Below are positions 1-9,517 of a stretch of 64,000 nucleotides of DNA, one piece after another; the stretch's first letter is position 1, and every line of letters starts with the position of its first letter. This DNA comes from Gemmatimonadota bacterium (lineage in GTDB: Bacteria > Gemmatimonadota > Gemmatimonadetes > Gemmatimonadales > GWC2-71-9), in NCBI GenBank assembly GCA_025357945.1, contig JANYLJ010000046.1, positions 123,802 through 187,801 on the forward strand. The letters are read 5' to 3'. Made by a program: the position numbers and the translations under genes. The notes beneath the pieces are model-generated. The model saw only the letters and a program-made list of their open reading frames with translations, ran no database searches and was not told the DNA's origin.

Positions 1-527
1 ACCTGAACGGCGATGATCGGTCCGCCGTGGCTTGCCAGGAGCGGGGTCAGCTCACGCCCGAGGCGATCGAGCCAGCGTGCCGCCGCCGCGGTGAACTGCG
101 GTTGCGTGCTTCGGAGCACCATGGTCGAATCGGCGAGCAGCCAGGCGGGGTAGCCGCCGAGGTCCCACTCGGCACAGACATACGGCCCCGGGCGCAGGAT
201 GACGTTCAGCCCTTCCTGTTGAGCGATCCGGACGTATTCGGCAACGTCCTTCTCCCCCTTGAAGTCGTATCGACCTGCTTTCGGTTCGTGCAGGTTCCAG
301 AACACGTAGGTGGAAATCGTGTTAAGGCCCATCGCCCGCGCCTTGCGGAGCCGGTCGCGCCAGTACGCGCGCGGGATGCGGGCGTAGTGCATCTCACCGG
401 AGATAATCTGGATCGGCGTGCCGCGGAGCATGAAGTGGCCGGACTCGGCGGTCAGCGCCGGGTGCTGGGCGGCGAGTGTGCCAGCCGCGATCAGGGCGAA
501 CGCGGCGAGCCAGAAAACGCGTGTCAT
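1..527 (-). CDS. GH35 beta-galactosidase, N-terminal part (cut by window edge)
   Basis: Reading the minus strand from the ATG at 527 gives 175 codons that run off the window without a stop. The protein starts with a signal peptide ending Leu-Ala-Ala-Gln near residue 21, so it is secreted. It then shows the GH35 N-terminal TIM-barrel order: SGEMHYARIPR (about 43-53), YVFWNLHEP (about 74-82), RPGPYVCAEWDLGG (about 112-125), and finally GGPIIAVQ at the very edge, which in the family is followed by the Glu-containing acid/base motif. Family knowledge: GH35 enzymes remove terminal beta-galactose from glycans. The ATG overlaps the stop of the upstream threonine ammonia-lyase gene by 4 nt (ATGA), which suggests coupled translation. 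Only the N-terminal third can be judged. Confidence 0.9.
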   Translation of the reverse strand, partial: MTRVFWLAAFALIAAGTLAAQHPALTAESGHFMLRGTPIQIISGEMHYARIPRAYWRDRLRKARAMGLNTISTYVFWNLHEPKAGRYDFKGEKDVAEYVRIAQQEGLNVILRPGPYVCAEWDLGGYPAWLLADSTMVLRSTQPQFTAAAARWLDRLGRELTPLLASHGGPIIAVQ

Positions 528-1480
528 ATCAGCGCCTTCAATCGGTCGAGGTCCACGTTCCCGCCACTGAGAATTGCGACAACACGCTTGCCAATGGCTT
601 GCGGCACCCGGCCGGCAAGCAGCGCGGCCGTCGCCGCCGCACCGGCGGCCTCGGCCAGCAGCTTGCACCGGGTCAGGATGAGTGACATCGCGGCGGCGAT
701 CTCATCGTCGGTTACCAGCACCACATCATCGACGATATCCCGAATGATCGGATAGGTCAGTTCGCCAGCGAACGGTGCGGCGAGTCCATCGGCGATCGTG
801 TCGAGCTTGTCGAGCGTGATCGGATGGCCTGCGGCCAGGCTCTTGTGCATCGCGGCAGCACCCTCGGGCTCGACGCCGACCACGATCACCTTCGGATTGA
901 TCTGCTTGACCGCGCTCGCGATGCCAGCAAGGAGGCCGCCGCCGCCGATCGGCACCACGACCACATCGACATCGCGCACCTGCTTCATGACCTCCAGCCC
1001 CACCGTGCCGGTGCCGCACATCACGTCGAGGTGATCGAACGGTGGAATGAGCGTGTAGCCCTTGTCGGCAGCCAACTCGGTCGCCTTGACGAAGGCCTCC
1101 GCGCTGGTGCCGTGGAGCACCACCTCGGCGCCGTATCCCGCGCTCGCGGCGGCTTTGCTCCTGGAGGCGGTCGCCGGCATGACCACGGTACAGCGGACAC
1201 CGAGTGTGGTGGCTGCCCACGCCAGCCCCTGAGCGTGGTTGCCGGCGGAGACCGTGATGACGCCGCGGGCGCGGGCAGCGTCGTCGAGCCGACTGATGGC
1301 GTTGAGCGCGCCGCGCACCTTGAACGAGCCGGTCTTCTGGAGCGACTCGCATTTGAGCGAGAACGTCGTGACGGCGCACCGCTCGGCCAGGGTGCGCGAG
1401 TGCAGCATCGGCGTGGCCTGGAGGTGGCCAGCGATACGGGACTGGGCGGCGTAGATGTCGTGAAGGAGTGGCCTCGCCAT
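524..1480 (-). CDS. Threonine ammonia-lyase (catabolic short type, PLP fold II)
   Basis: 318 aa. Deaminates threonine (and usually serine) to 2-oxobutyrate (pyruvate) in the cytoplasm. The PLP-binding lysine is Lys54 in GSFKVRGA. SAGNHAQG follows near 81-88, a tetraglycine phosphate loop GGGGL lies near 178-182, and SGGN sits near the C-terminus. There is no C-terminal ACT regulatory domain, so it resembles TdcB or short IlvA forms rather than the isoleucine-feedback-inhibited enzyme. Its stop overlaps the GH35 start by 4 nt. A second, divergent paralogue lies at 30238. The divergent SusC gene begins about 200 bp away. Threonine versus serine preference cannot be read from the sequence. Confidence 0.9.
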   Translation of the reverse strand: MARPLLHDIYAAQSRIAGHLQATPMLHSRTLAERCAVTTFSLKCESLQKTGSFKVRGALNAISRLDDAARARGVITVSAGNHAQGLAWAATTLGVRCTVVMPATASRSKAAASAGYGAEVVLHGTSAEAFVKATELAADKGYTLIPPFDHLDVMCGTGTVGLEVMKQVRDVDVVVVPIGGGGLLAGIASAVKQINPKVIVVGVEPEGAAAMHKSLAAGHPITLDKLDTIADGLAAPFAGELTYPIIRDIVDDVVLVTDDEIAAAMSLILTRCKLLAEAAGAAATAALLAGRVPQAIGKRVVAILSGGNVDLDRLKALI

Positions 1481-1679
1481 TTGGAAATCTAGCGCTTTGC
1501 GGCACGGCGTCGCCCGGCCTCCGTAGTCGTACTATTGACAAAACCAGCGCTTTCACGCCAGACTTGGCATAATCCCGTTACTAGCACAATTGCCGATTAG
1601 TGGTACACTCGTTGCCCGTCCCCCGACGGCCGGATCGTCGGCTGTACGAAATTTCCCTGCATCGCCAAGAGGTCCAGGT

Positions 1680-4600
1680 ATGACGATTCTTGTCCGACTT
1701 CGGAGTGCGCTCGGTGCCGTGTTCGTGTTCGCCGCACTCGGTTCGCCGCTCGCCGCCCAGCAAGGGACCATCACCGGCCGCATCACCGACAGCGCCAGCA
1801 AGCAGCCGCTGGTGGGATCGAGTGTCCAGATAATCCAGACCGGCCGGGTGACGCTTGTCCGCGGCGACGGTCGTTACACGATCACCGGTGTCAGTCCGGG
1901 GGCCTACGACATTCGGACCCTCGCGATCGGCTATGCGGCGCAGCGGAAAACCGTAGTGGTCAAGGCCGATGAAACGGTGGCGCTCGACTTCGCGCTCGCC
2001 GCCGTGCCGTTCACCCTCGAGGAATTGGTGACGACGGTGACGGGCGTGCAGCGGCGCCTCGAGATCGGGAATAGCGTCAGTACCATCCGGGCCGACTCCC
2101 TGACTCAAACGCAGCCGATCGCCGACCTGACGCAGCTGCTACAGGCGCGTTCGGCCGGGGTGGACATTCTGCCAAGCTCGGGCACGGTGGGATCCGGGAG
2201 CCGGATCCGGATCCGCGGGGCGAACAGCCTTTCGCTGTCGAATGAGCCGGTGGTGTACATCGACGGCGTCGCGGTGAACACCAGTGCGTCGTCGAGCTCA
2301 CTGGGAACGGGCGGGCAGGCGCCCTCGCGGTTGAACGATCTCGATCCGGACCAGATCGAGTCCGTCGAGATCGTGAAGGGTCCGTCGGCGGCGGTGCTGT
2401 ACGGAACCGCAGCGGCCAATGGTGTCATCCGCATCACGACCAAGCACGGCGTGGTGGGGCCACCGCGCTGGCATGCCTACGTCGAGGGTGGCACCCAGAC
2501 CGATCCGAACCAGTACCCGACCAACTACCGGGCCGTCGGTCGCACCATCACTGGTGGGACGCCGGGTGGCGCATTGCGCACTTGCCTGCTCACCCAGCTC
2601 GCCGCCGGGGTCTGCACCCAGGAAACACTCCTCAGCTCCAATATCCTCATGAACAAGGCCACGACGCCGATCGGCACCGGACACTCGGCGCTCTACGGCG
2701 CGGACGTGACCGGCGGTAGCGAAAACATTCAGTACTTCGTGTCCGGTCAGTATCAGAATCAGATCGGCACGCTGGCGCTGCCGGACACCGAACGCACCCG
2801 GCTCCTCACGGCGCGAAGTGTCAACACGCTGCCGGCCAACGTGCTGCGGCCGAATAGCGACAAACAGATTTCCGTCCGGTCCAATCTGACCGTGCAGCTG
2901 AACAAGCTGATGGACCTGCAGACGAACATCGGTTATTCGAGCGGCAAGCTTCTGCTGCCGCAGAACGACAACAACGTGCTCGGGATCCTGCCGAGCGGTT
3001 ACTTCAGCTTCACCGACACGTTGGGGACCCCGTCGTGGGGATTCTTTGCACCCGGCGAAATCTTCTCGCTGCTGCGGCAACAGGACATTGAACGGTTCAC
3101 CGGCAGCAGTCACCTGCAATGGCGGCCGCTGTCGTGGCTTTCGGGATATGCGCTCGCCGGCTACGACATCGGCCAGCGGCTGGAGACCTCGTTCAGCCCC
3201 ACGGCCCAGAGCCCGGACTTCGGGACCACCAACCTCGGCTCGAAGATCGACACCCGGACCGAACTCAAGACCTACACCGTCAGCCTGGGCCTCACCGGCA
3301 CCAGCCGGCTGGCCAAGTCGTTCGCGCTGCGGACCGCCCTTGGGGCGGGTTACACCCAGGATCTCTTCTATCAGAATCAGGCCTCGGGATCGCGGCTCGC
3401 CTTCGGCAGCAACGACATCGACGGCGCAGCGATTCTCAGCGCGAGTCAAACCACGGTCACGACGATCCGGATCGGCGCGTTTACCGAAGAGCAGTTGGCC
3501 TACAAGGATCGCTTGTTCGTCACTGGTGCGGTGCGCGTCGACAACACCAGCTCCTTCGGCGCCGACTACAAGGCGATTGTGTTCCCCAAGGCGAGCGTTT
3601 CGTGGGTCCTCTCCGACGACCCGATATTTCCCAAGCACACGTTCGTCTCGTTGCTGAGGCTCCGGGCGGCATACGGGCAGTCGGGCTTGCAGCCCGGCGC
3701 CCTCGATGCGCTGACATATCTCTCGCCGAGCACGTCGGCGATCAGCGGCACCTCCACCAACGCGGTTGTCTTCGGCAGCCTCGGACTCCCCGGCCTCAAG
3801 CCAGAGCGTTCCGGCGAAGCGGAGCTGGGTTTGGACGCCGCCTTCTTCCACGGCCAGACGAACGTCGATTTCACGTACTACAACAAGAAGACCACCGACG
3901 CGCTCATTGCCCGCGTCCTGGCGCCATCGCTGGGTGTGTCGTCCACTCGTTTCGAGAATCTCGGTTCGGTCCGCAACCGGGGCTTCGAGCTGACGATAAA
4001 CTCGCGTATCGTCAATAGCCGCAACTTCGCCTGGGACGTGACGGCCACCGGGAGCACCACAAAAAACGAACTTCTCGCGCTGGGAGCCGGCATTCCGCCG
4101 GTCATCTTCGGCGTCCAGCGGCACACGGTCGGTTACCCGCTCGGCGGGTTCTGGGACCGGCCCATCAAGTCATGGAACGACGCCAACGGCAACGGGATCA
4201 TCGAGCTCAGCGAGATCGTGGTGGGCGATACCGCCGAGTTCCGCGGCTCGGCGCAACCGACGCGTCAGGTGACGTTCAACCAGGTGTTCACGCTGTTCCG
4301 CGGTCGCTTGCGCGTGGCGGCGCTGGTTGATTACCAGGGCGGCTTCTATCAGTACAACTCGACTGAGGAATTCCGCTGTACCGCGACCGGCAACAACTGC
4401 CGGGCCATCCAGGATCCGACGGCACCGCTCGACCAGCAGGCTCGGGCGGTGGCGCGCCGGTTGCACGGGAGCACCACGGACTGGGGGTACATCGAGAAGG
4501 CGGACTTCGCCAAGTTGCGCGAAGTGTCAGCGACCTACACGTTGCCCGATGCCTGGGCTCGGGCGTTCCGCGCGCAGCACGCGAGCGTCAGCGTCTCCGG

Positions 4601-4751
4601 GCGGAACCTGCATACCTGGACGAATTACACCGGCGTGGACCCGGAACTCAACCAGCTTGGACAGGCGAGTTCCAACGGGTTCGGAGTGCGCGACTTTCTG
4701 ACCCAGCCGCCGGTGCGGACGTTCATCGTGCGCGCCAACTTCACCTTCTGA
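1680..4751 (+). CDS. SusC/RagA-type TonB-linked outer-membrane receptor
   Basis: 1023 aa from the ATG at 1680. This start is preferred to the in-frame ATG at 1590 because an AAGAGG Shine-Dalgarno lies just upstream and a signal peptide (ending LAAQQ, about residue 23) begins here. Order: signal peptide; CarboxypepD-regulatory-like beta-sandwich (about 24-105, starts GTITGRITD); plug domain (about 110-245, with RIRIRGANSLS, PVVYIDGV and VEIVKGPSAAVLYG); then a long beta-barrel ending in Phe-Thr-Phe, as usual for barrel insertion. It forms an active importer with the SusD-like lipoprotein encoded 16 bp downstream, energised by TonB. No glycoside hydrolase or sigma/anti-sigma pair is in the same transcription unit, so the cargo (glycan or peptide) is unknown. 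Confidence 0.93.
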   Translation: MTILVRLRSALGAVFVFAALGSPLAAQQGTITGRITDSASKQPLVGSSVQIIQTGRVTLVRGDGRYTITGVSPGAYDIRTLAIGYAAQRKTVVVKADETVALDFALAAVPFTLEELVTTVTGVQRRLEIGNSVSTIRADSLTQTQPIADLTQLLQARSAGVDILPSSGTVGSGSRIRIRGANSLSLSNEPVVYIDGVAVNTSASSSSLGTGGQAPSRLNDLDPDQIESVEIVKGPSAAVLYGTAAANGVIRITTKHGVVGPPRWHAYVEGGTQTDPNQYPTNYRAVGRTITGGTPGGALRTCLLTQLAAGVCTQETLLSSNILMNKATTPIGTGHSALYGADVTGGSENIQYFVSGQYQNQIGTLALPDTERTRLLTARSVNTLPANVLRPNSDKQISVRSNLTVQLNKLMDLQTNIGYSSGKLLLPQNDNNVLGILPSGYFSFTDTLGTPSWGFFAPGEIFSLLRQQDIERFTGSSHLQWRPLSWLSGYALAGYDIGQRLETSFSPTAQSPDFGTTNLGSKIDTRTELKTYTVSLGLTGTSRLAKSFALRTALGAGYTQDLFYQNQASGSRLAFGSNDIDGAAILSASQTTVTTIRIGAFTEEQLAYKDRLFVTGAVRVDNTSSFGADYKAIVFPKASVSWVLSDDPIFPKHTFVSLLRLRAAYGQSGLQPGALDALTYLSPSTSAISGTSTNAVVFGSLGLPGLKPERSGEAELGLDAAFFHGQTNVDFTYYNKKTTDALIARVLAPSLGVSSTRFENLGSVRNRGFELTINSRIVNSRNFAWDVTATGSTTKNELLALGAGIPPVIFGVQRHTVGYPLGGFWDRPIKSWNDANGNGIIELSEIVVGDTAEFRGSAQPTRQVTFNQVFTLFRGRLRVAALVDYQGGFYQYNSTEEFRCTATGNNCRAIQDPTAPLDQQARAVARRLHGSTTDWGYIEKADFAKLREVSATYTLPDAWARAFRAQHASVSVSGRNLHTWTNYTGVDPELNQLGQASSNGFGVRDFLTQPPVRTFIVRANFTF

Positions 4752-4767
4752 CCGGAGCGAGATCCTC

Positions 4768-6210
4768 ATGACGCGCACACTACGTATCCAGCTTGCCCTG
4801 GTCGGGACGATCGCGGCCGCCGCTTGTTCGCCGAGCGACCTGCTCAAGGTGACCAATCCCGACACGATCGATCCATCCGGGGCGCTGACACCTGCAAAAG
4901 TGGCCCCTCTGTACGCCGGCGCCGTCGGTGACTTCGCGTTGGCGGCCGTCGGTGACAACGGTGGCACCGAAGGCCAGCTCCTGGTGTCGGCGTCGTTCAC
5001 CGACGAAACCGGCAACTCTGAAACCTTCCCGACCCGGAAGGAATATGATCAACGCGGTCCGACCGACCCGAAAAACGGAACTCTGCTTGCCGTCTTCCGC
5101 CAGCTCCATCGGGCCAGGCGTTCCGCCGAGACGGCCGTCGATGCGCTCAAGACGGTCGACACGGCCCCACTGACCGACCCGCGAATCGCCGAATCGTACT
5201 CGTTGGCCGGACTCATCTACATCTTGATGGGGGAAAACTACTGCAACGGCATGCCGGTGAGCACCGCAACTCTGGACGGGACCCTGACCTTCACCGACCC
5301 GCTCACCACGACGGACGTCTTCAACCGGGCGATCTCGCGGTTCGATTCGGCCCTCGCGTACCCGGCCAACTCGACGGTGACCACGCTGGCGAAGATCGCC
5401 AAGGCGCGGGCGTTGCTCGATCTCAATCAGCCGGCGGCTGCCGCTGCAATGGTCGCGGGCATTCCGACCACGTTCGTGTACAACGCGACGTTCAACCTGG
5501 GCGTTCCTGGCCAGAACAACCCCGTGTTCGCGTTCATGAACCAAAACAAGCGTTTCAGCGCCGCGAACCTCGACGGTGGCAACGGGCTCAACTTCCGAGC
5601 CGCGCTGGACCCCAGAGTGCCGTGGGCGCGAGTGCCGGCGAACAATCGAGGTTTCGACAGAGCCACGCCGCAGTATGACCAGGGGAAGTACGCGAACGAA
5701 TCGGCGTCGATCCCCATGGTCACGGGCGTCGAGGCCCGCCTGATCGAGGCGGAGGCCGCTCTCCGGGTCGGCGATGTTCCGACCTGGCTCAATACGCTGA
5801 ATACGCTGCGAGCCAACACCTCGCTCATCCCAAAGGTGTTCCCGGCCAACTTCCCGGCGGTCAATACCAGTTCTGCGGCATGCGCGCCATCGTGTATTGG
5901 CCTGCTTCCCGGTTTCACCGCGCTCGCCCCGCTCACCGATCCAGGGGATCAGGCGTCCCGCGTGGACCTGATGTTTCGCGAGCGCGCGTTCTGGTTGTAC
6001 CTCACCGGTCACCGTCTCGGCGACTTGCGCCGGCTGGTCCGGCAGTATTCGCGCAGCGCCGACGCCGTATTCCCCGGTGGTGGTGGGGCGCAGTATGTCA
6101 TCGACGGCAACCCGAAGGGCGGCATATTCGGCAACGACGTCAACCTGTCGATACCGTTAGACGAAACGAACAACCCGAAGTTCTCGGCGTGCATCGATAG
6201 AAATCCGTAG
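4768..6210 (+). CDS. SusD/RagB-like outer-membrane lipoprotein
   Basis: 480 aa. The N-terminus is a lipoprotein signal with lipobox Ala-Ala-Ala-Cys (Cys20). The rest is alpha-helical with SusD-family character: an N-terminal stretch SDLLKVTNPDTIDP, a helix-rich middle, and a C-terminal RERAFWLYLTGHRLGDLRRLVRQY segment typical of SusD families in Gemmatimonadota and Bacteroidota. It lies 16 bp after the susC-like gene and is closed by a strong hairpin. In the family it caps the SusC barrel and binds substrate at the cell surface. Substrate is not predictable from the sequence. Confidence 0.9.
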   Translation: MTRTLRIQLALVGTIAAAACSPSDLLKVTNPDTIDPSGALTPAKVAPLYAGAVGDFALAAVGDNGGTEGQLLVSASFTDETGNSETFPTRKEYDQRGPTDPKNGTLLAVFRQLHRARRSAETAVDALKTVDTAPLTDPRIAESYSLAGLIYILMGENYCNGMPVSTATLDGTLTFTDPLTTTDVFNRAISRFDSALAYPANSTVTTLAKIAKARALLDLNQPAAAAAMVAGIPTTFVYNATFNLGVPGQNNPVFAFMNQNKRFSAANLDGGNGLNFRAALDPRVPWARVPANNRGFDRATPQYDQGKYANESASIPMVTGVEARLIEAEAALRVGDVPTWLNTLNTLRANTSLIPKVFPANFPAVNTSSAACAPSCIGLLPGFTALAPLTDPGDQASRVDLMFRERAFWLYLTGHRLGDLRRLVRQYSRSADAVFPGGGGAQYVIDGNPKGGIFGNDVNLSIPLDETNNPKFSACIDRNP

Positions 6211-6222
6211 TAGCCGCGGGAA

Positions 6223-6258
6223 GCACGAGGCGGGGGCGTTTGGTCCCCCGCCTCGTGC
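6223..6258 (+). terminator. Hairpin terminator after the susCD pair
   Basis: Perfect 14-bp stem (GCACGAGGCGGGGG pairing with 6245-6258) around an 8-nt loop, 12 nt after the SusD stop. It has no long U-tract, only a mixed stretch, so efficiency is uncertain, but position and stability fit transcription termination. Confidence 0.75.
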
Positions 6259-6372
6259 CGCCGTTTCGTCGAAGACGTGTACCTGACTCCCGATTGACGG
6301 CTGCCCGTCCCGCTCCTTCCCCATTCGCCTGTCCCGCGCCATCTTTCGTGCTTCCTTCCACTTCGGATCCCC

Positions 6373-9300
6373 GTGGCTGACTTCCGCGAGCGCCTCCAGG
6401 CCGTGCTCGGCGACCGCTACCAGATCGAGCGCGAGCTCGGCGGTGGCGGCATGAGCCGGGTCTTCCTCGCCGAGGAGACGCGACTCGCCCGCAAAGTGGT
6501 CATCAAGGTGCTGCCGCCCGCCACGTCGGCCGCCATCGAGGTGGGGCGGTTCGAGCGGGAAATCCAGGTTGCCGCCTCGCTGCACCATCCCCACATCGTC
6601 CAGTTGCTCGCCACCGGCGAGGGCGATGGCGTGCTCTGGTTCGCCATGCCGTTCGTGGAGGGGGAGTCGCTCTCCGAGCGGTTGCAGCGCGGGCCAATTC
6701 CGGTGCTCGAAACGGTGCGACTGCTGCGCGAAGTGGCCGATGCCCTCGCGTACGCGCATGCCCGCGGCATCGTGCATCGCGACATCAAGCCAGCCAACAT
6801 CATGCTCGCCGGTCGGCATGCGCTGGTCACGGACTTCGGCGTCGCCAAGGCGTTGGCCGCCGGACGCCGAGCGGAGCAGGGGGGTGCCGACCTTACCGCG
6901 CTCACCTCGGTCGGCATGGCGCTTGGCACGCCCGCCTACATGGCACCCGAACAGGCCGTGGCCGACCCCAACGTCGACCATCGCGCCGACATCTATTCCC
7001 TCGGTGTGGTGGCGTACGAGATGCTTGCCGGTGGGTCGCCCTACCAGGCGACCACGCCGCAGGCGATGCTGGCGGCGCACGTTACCCAACCGGCAGAACC
7101 AATCACCGCGCGTCGCAGCGACTTGCCGGCCGATCTTGCGGCCATTGTGATGCGGTGTCTCGCCAAGGCACCAGCGGATCGCTTCGCCAGCGCGAGCGAA
7201 CTGGTCGACGCGCTCGAGCTCGTCGGCACGCCCTCCGGCGGAAGTACGCCGTTCGATGCCAAGGATGCGGCGCGCAGCGTATTCCGGAAGTGGCATCCCG
7301 GTCGGGTCGTCGTCATGCAGGTCGCCGCGACGCTCGCGATCACCGCGGTCGCGTTCGGCATCACGCGCGTCGTTGGCCTGCCCGACTGGGTCTGGTGGGC
7401 CGTGGGCGGCGCGATGCTGGCGGGCATACCACCATTGATGATTGCCAGTCGCAACGAACGCCGGCGCGCGCAGGCCACCATGACCGGAATCCACGCCGCC
7501 GTGCGCGCGGGCGAGTTCACTGGGCGGAAGGCGATTCAGGGTGGCATGATCGCGATCGGTGCCGTGGTGCTCGTCGCGGCAGCATTCGTGGCAGCGGGGA
7601 TCTTCGGCATCGGCCCCGGCGCCACGCTGCTGACCAAGGGTCGCCTTGGCAGCAACGCGGGCCTGGTGCTCGCCGAGTTCGAAACCACGGGTTCCGACAG
7701 CACGCTGAGCGGTGCGATCCTCGAAGCGCTGCGCGTCGACTTGAGCCAATCGATCGCGATCAGACTGGTGCAGGGTCCCGACATCGCCGACGCGCTGCGA
7801 CGGATGGGCAAGCCGGCAAGCACCCGCCTGACCGCCGACGTCGCCCGCGAAGTGGCGCAGCGCGCCAACGCACGGGCGGTGGTGACCGGGGAGGTGCACA
7901 CGCTTGGCGGTGGCTTTGTGCTTACCGCGAGCGTGGTTGATGCGACCAATGCGCAGGCACTGGTGCAAGTGCGCGAAACGGCGGCGAGTGGCAACGAGCT
8001 GATTCCGGCGGTCAATCGATTGTCGAAGGCGTTGCGCCAGAAGATCGGTGAATCGCTGCGCAGCATTCGCGCCAGCGAGCCGCTCGAGCAGGTGAGCACG
8101 GCGTCGCTCGACGCGCTGCGACTCTATTCGAGCGCGAACAAGGCGTTCGATGCGGGCCAGTTCGACAACGTCAGACAGTTGCTGACGCAGGCGATCGGCA
8201 TTGACAGCGGTTTCGCGATGGCGTGGCGAAAGCTGGCCGTGACCTACAGCAACCTCAGCGCCAACGCCGAGATGATTGCGGCGTCGAAGAATGCGTACCG
8301 GTTGCGCGACCGGCTGCCGCCGGTGGAAAAGCATCTCACCGAGGCGAACTACCTCAACGCGGTCATCCACGATGACGCCGGTGCGGTCGCGGCGTATCGT
8401 GCCGTGCTCGACATCAATCCCGACGACAAGACCGCGCTCAACAATATCGGACTCGTCCTCAACGGCCTTGGCCAGTTCGAGGAGGCGGAGAAATATCTCC
8501 GTCACGGCATTGCCATTTCACCGATGATCTCGTTGTATCTGAACCTCGGCTTCACGCTTGCATCCCAGACGAAAGTCACCGCACTTGATTCCCTTCCCGG
8601 CAACTGGATTCGTGGCGGCGGTGACAGCATACATGCGGTGCAGCTGCGCCTGGTTATCGCGAAGGTCACTCGCAATCGTGCGGCGCTCGATACGCTGATC
8701 CCGTTGGCAACCACGGTCTTCCCGGCCGGTGCGGCTGCCGCGCGCATCGTGCTTCTTGGTGCGAAGGCGGGCATCAGGGAACAACGGGGGTCGCTGTCAC
8801 AGGCCAATGGCGCCTATGCCGAGATGGGGCGCGTCCTTCAGGCCAACGGCAACAGCGCCGGCGTGTTGCAGAGCGAGCTCATGCCGGCCTGGTTCGCGGC
8901 ACTGCCGCGCGGCAAGCCGGATGAGGCGTGGCCGCTGGTGCAGCAGGCGCTCGCGAGGCACCCGCTCGACGCGATCGCCGCAGGGGACCGGCCGTACAAC
9001 GCCATTGCGCTCATTGCCGCGATGCTCGGTCGCGCGCCCGACGTGAAGCGGCTGCGCGGTGAATGGGAAGGTGTCACTCCGGTCGCGGAGCGCGATTCGC
9101 TGTCGGTGCTGTGGTGGGACGGCATGGCCGCGCTTTCCGTGCAGCAATGGGATGGTGCGGCGGAGCTGTTCCGGCGGGTGCAGGCGGCGGGGCACTGCTC
9201 GCCGTGCGGCGGATATGAACGAGCGTATGCGCTCGACAAGGGTGGCCACGGCGATTCGGCGGTGGCCGTCTATGCCCGGATTGTCGAACTCCCGAACACC

Positions 9301-9510
9301 GGTATCAACGGTTTCGAGGACGGTTCGTGGTATCCGCTGGCGCACCTGCGCATCGGTGAGTATTACCAGGAGAAGGGCGACAAGGCGAAAGCGCTCGAAT
9401 ACCTGACCAAGTTCACGGCGATGTGGAAGGATGCCGATCCCGACCTGCAACCGAAGGTGAAGGAAGCGAAGGCACGGATCCTGGAGCTGGCCGGAGACAA
9501 GCGGAAGTAG
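6373..9510 (+). CDS. Membrane Ser/Thr protein kinase with C-terminal TPR-like repeats
   Basis: 1045 aa from a GTG start. The kinase domain covers about 15-280: Gly-rich loop LGGGGMSRV, ATP-anchoring Lys45, catalytic loop HRDIKPAN with Asp137, DFG Asp154, and GTPAYMAPEQ activation-segment end. Then come hydrophobic helices at about 315-365, a basic linker, and another membrane helix at about 392-415. The remaining 600 residues are helical, with TPR-like character (for example ALNNIGLVLNGLGQFEEAEKYLRHG), expected on the opposite side of the membrane from the kinase. The layout is common in Gemmatimonadota. It probably senses or scaffolds partners through the repeats and phosphorylates cytoplasmic targets. 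It is convergent with the S10 peptidase gene, with only 7 bp between them. Confidence 0.92.
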   Translation: MADFRERLQAVLGDRYQIERELGGGGMSRVFLAEETRLARKVVIKVLPPATSAAIEVGRFEREIQVAASLHHPHIVQLLATGEGDGVLWFAMPFVEGESLSERLQRGPIPVLETVRLLREVADALAYAHARGIVHRDIKPANIMLAGRHALVTDFGVAKALAAGRRAEQGGADLTALTSVGMALGTPAYMAPEQAVADPNVDHRADIYSLGVVAYEMLAGGSPYQATTPQAMLAAHVTQPAEPITARRSDLPADLAAIVMRCLAKAPADRFASASELVDALELVGTPSGGSTPFDAKDAARSVFRKWHPGRVVVMQVAATLAITAVAFGITRVVGLPDWVWWAVGGAMLAGIPPLMIASRNERRRAQATMTGIHAAVRAGEFTGRKAIQGGMIAIGAVVLVAAAFVAAGIFGIGPGATLLTKGRLGSNAGLVLAEFETTGSDSTLSGAILEALRVDLSQSIAIRLVQGPDIADALRRMGKPASTRLTADVAREVAQRANARAVVTGEVHTLGGGFVLTASVVDATNAQALVQVRETAASGNELIPAVNRLSKALRQKIGESLRSIRASEPLEQVSTASLDALRLYSSANKAFDAGQFDNVRQLLTQAIGIDSGFAMAWRKLAVTYSNLSANAEMIAASKNAYRLRDRLPPVEKHLTEANYLNAVIHDDAGAVAAYRAVLDINPDDKTALNNIGLVLNGLGQFEEAEKYLRHGIAISPMISLYLNLGFTLASQTKVTALDSLPGNWIRGGGDSIHAVQLRLVIAKVTRNRAALDTLIPLATTVFPAGAAAARIVLLGAKAGIREQRGSLSQANGAYAEMGRVLQANGNSAGVLQSELMPAWFAALPRGKPDEAWPLVQQALARHPLDAIAAGDRPYNAIALIAAMLGRAPDVKRLRGEWEGVTPVAERDSLSVLWWDGMAALSVQQWDGAAELFRRVQAAGHCSPCGGYERAYALDKGGHGDSAVAVYARIVELPNTGINGFEDGSWYPLAHLRIGEYYQEKGDKAKALEYLTKFTAMWKDADPDLQPKVKEAKARILELAGDKRK

Positions 9511-9517
9511 GCGCCGG

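Noticed and set aside
2298..4124. 608-aa minus ORF opposite the SusC gene
   Set aside because: Shadow ORF of a GC-rich gene; Arg/Gly-rich without any domain, while the plus strand is a clear SusC receptor.
6157..8505. 782-aa minus ORF opposite the TPR kinase
   Set aside because: Mirror reading of the kinase gene; Arg/His-rich and no motif.
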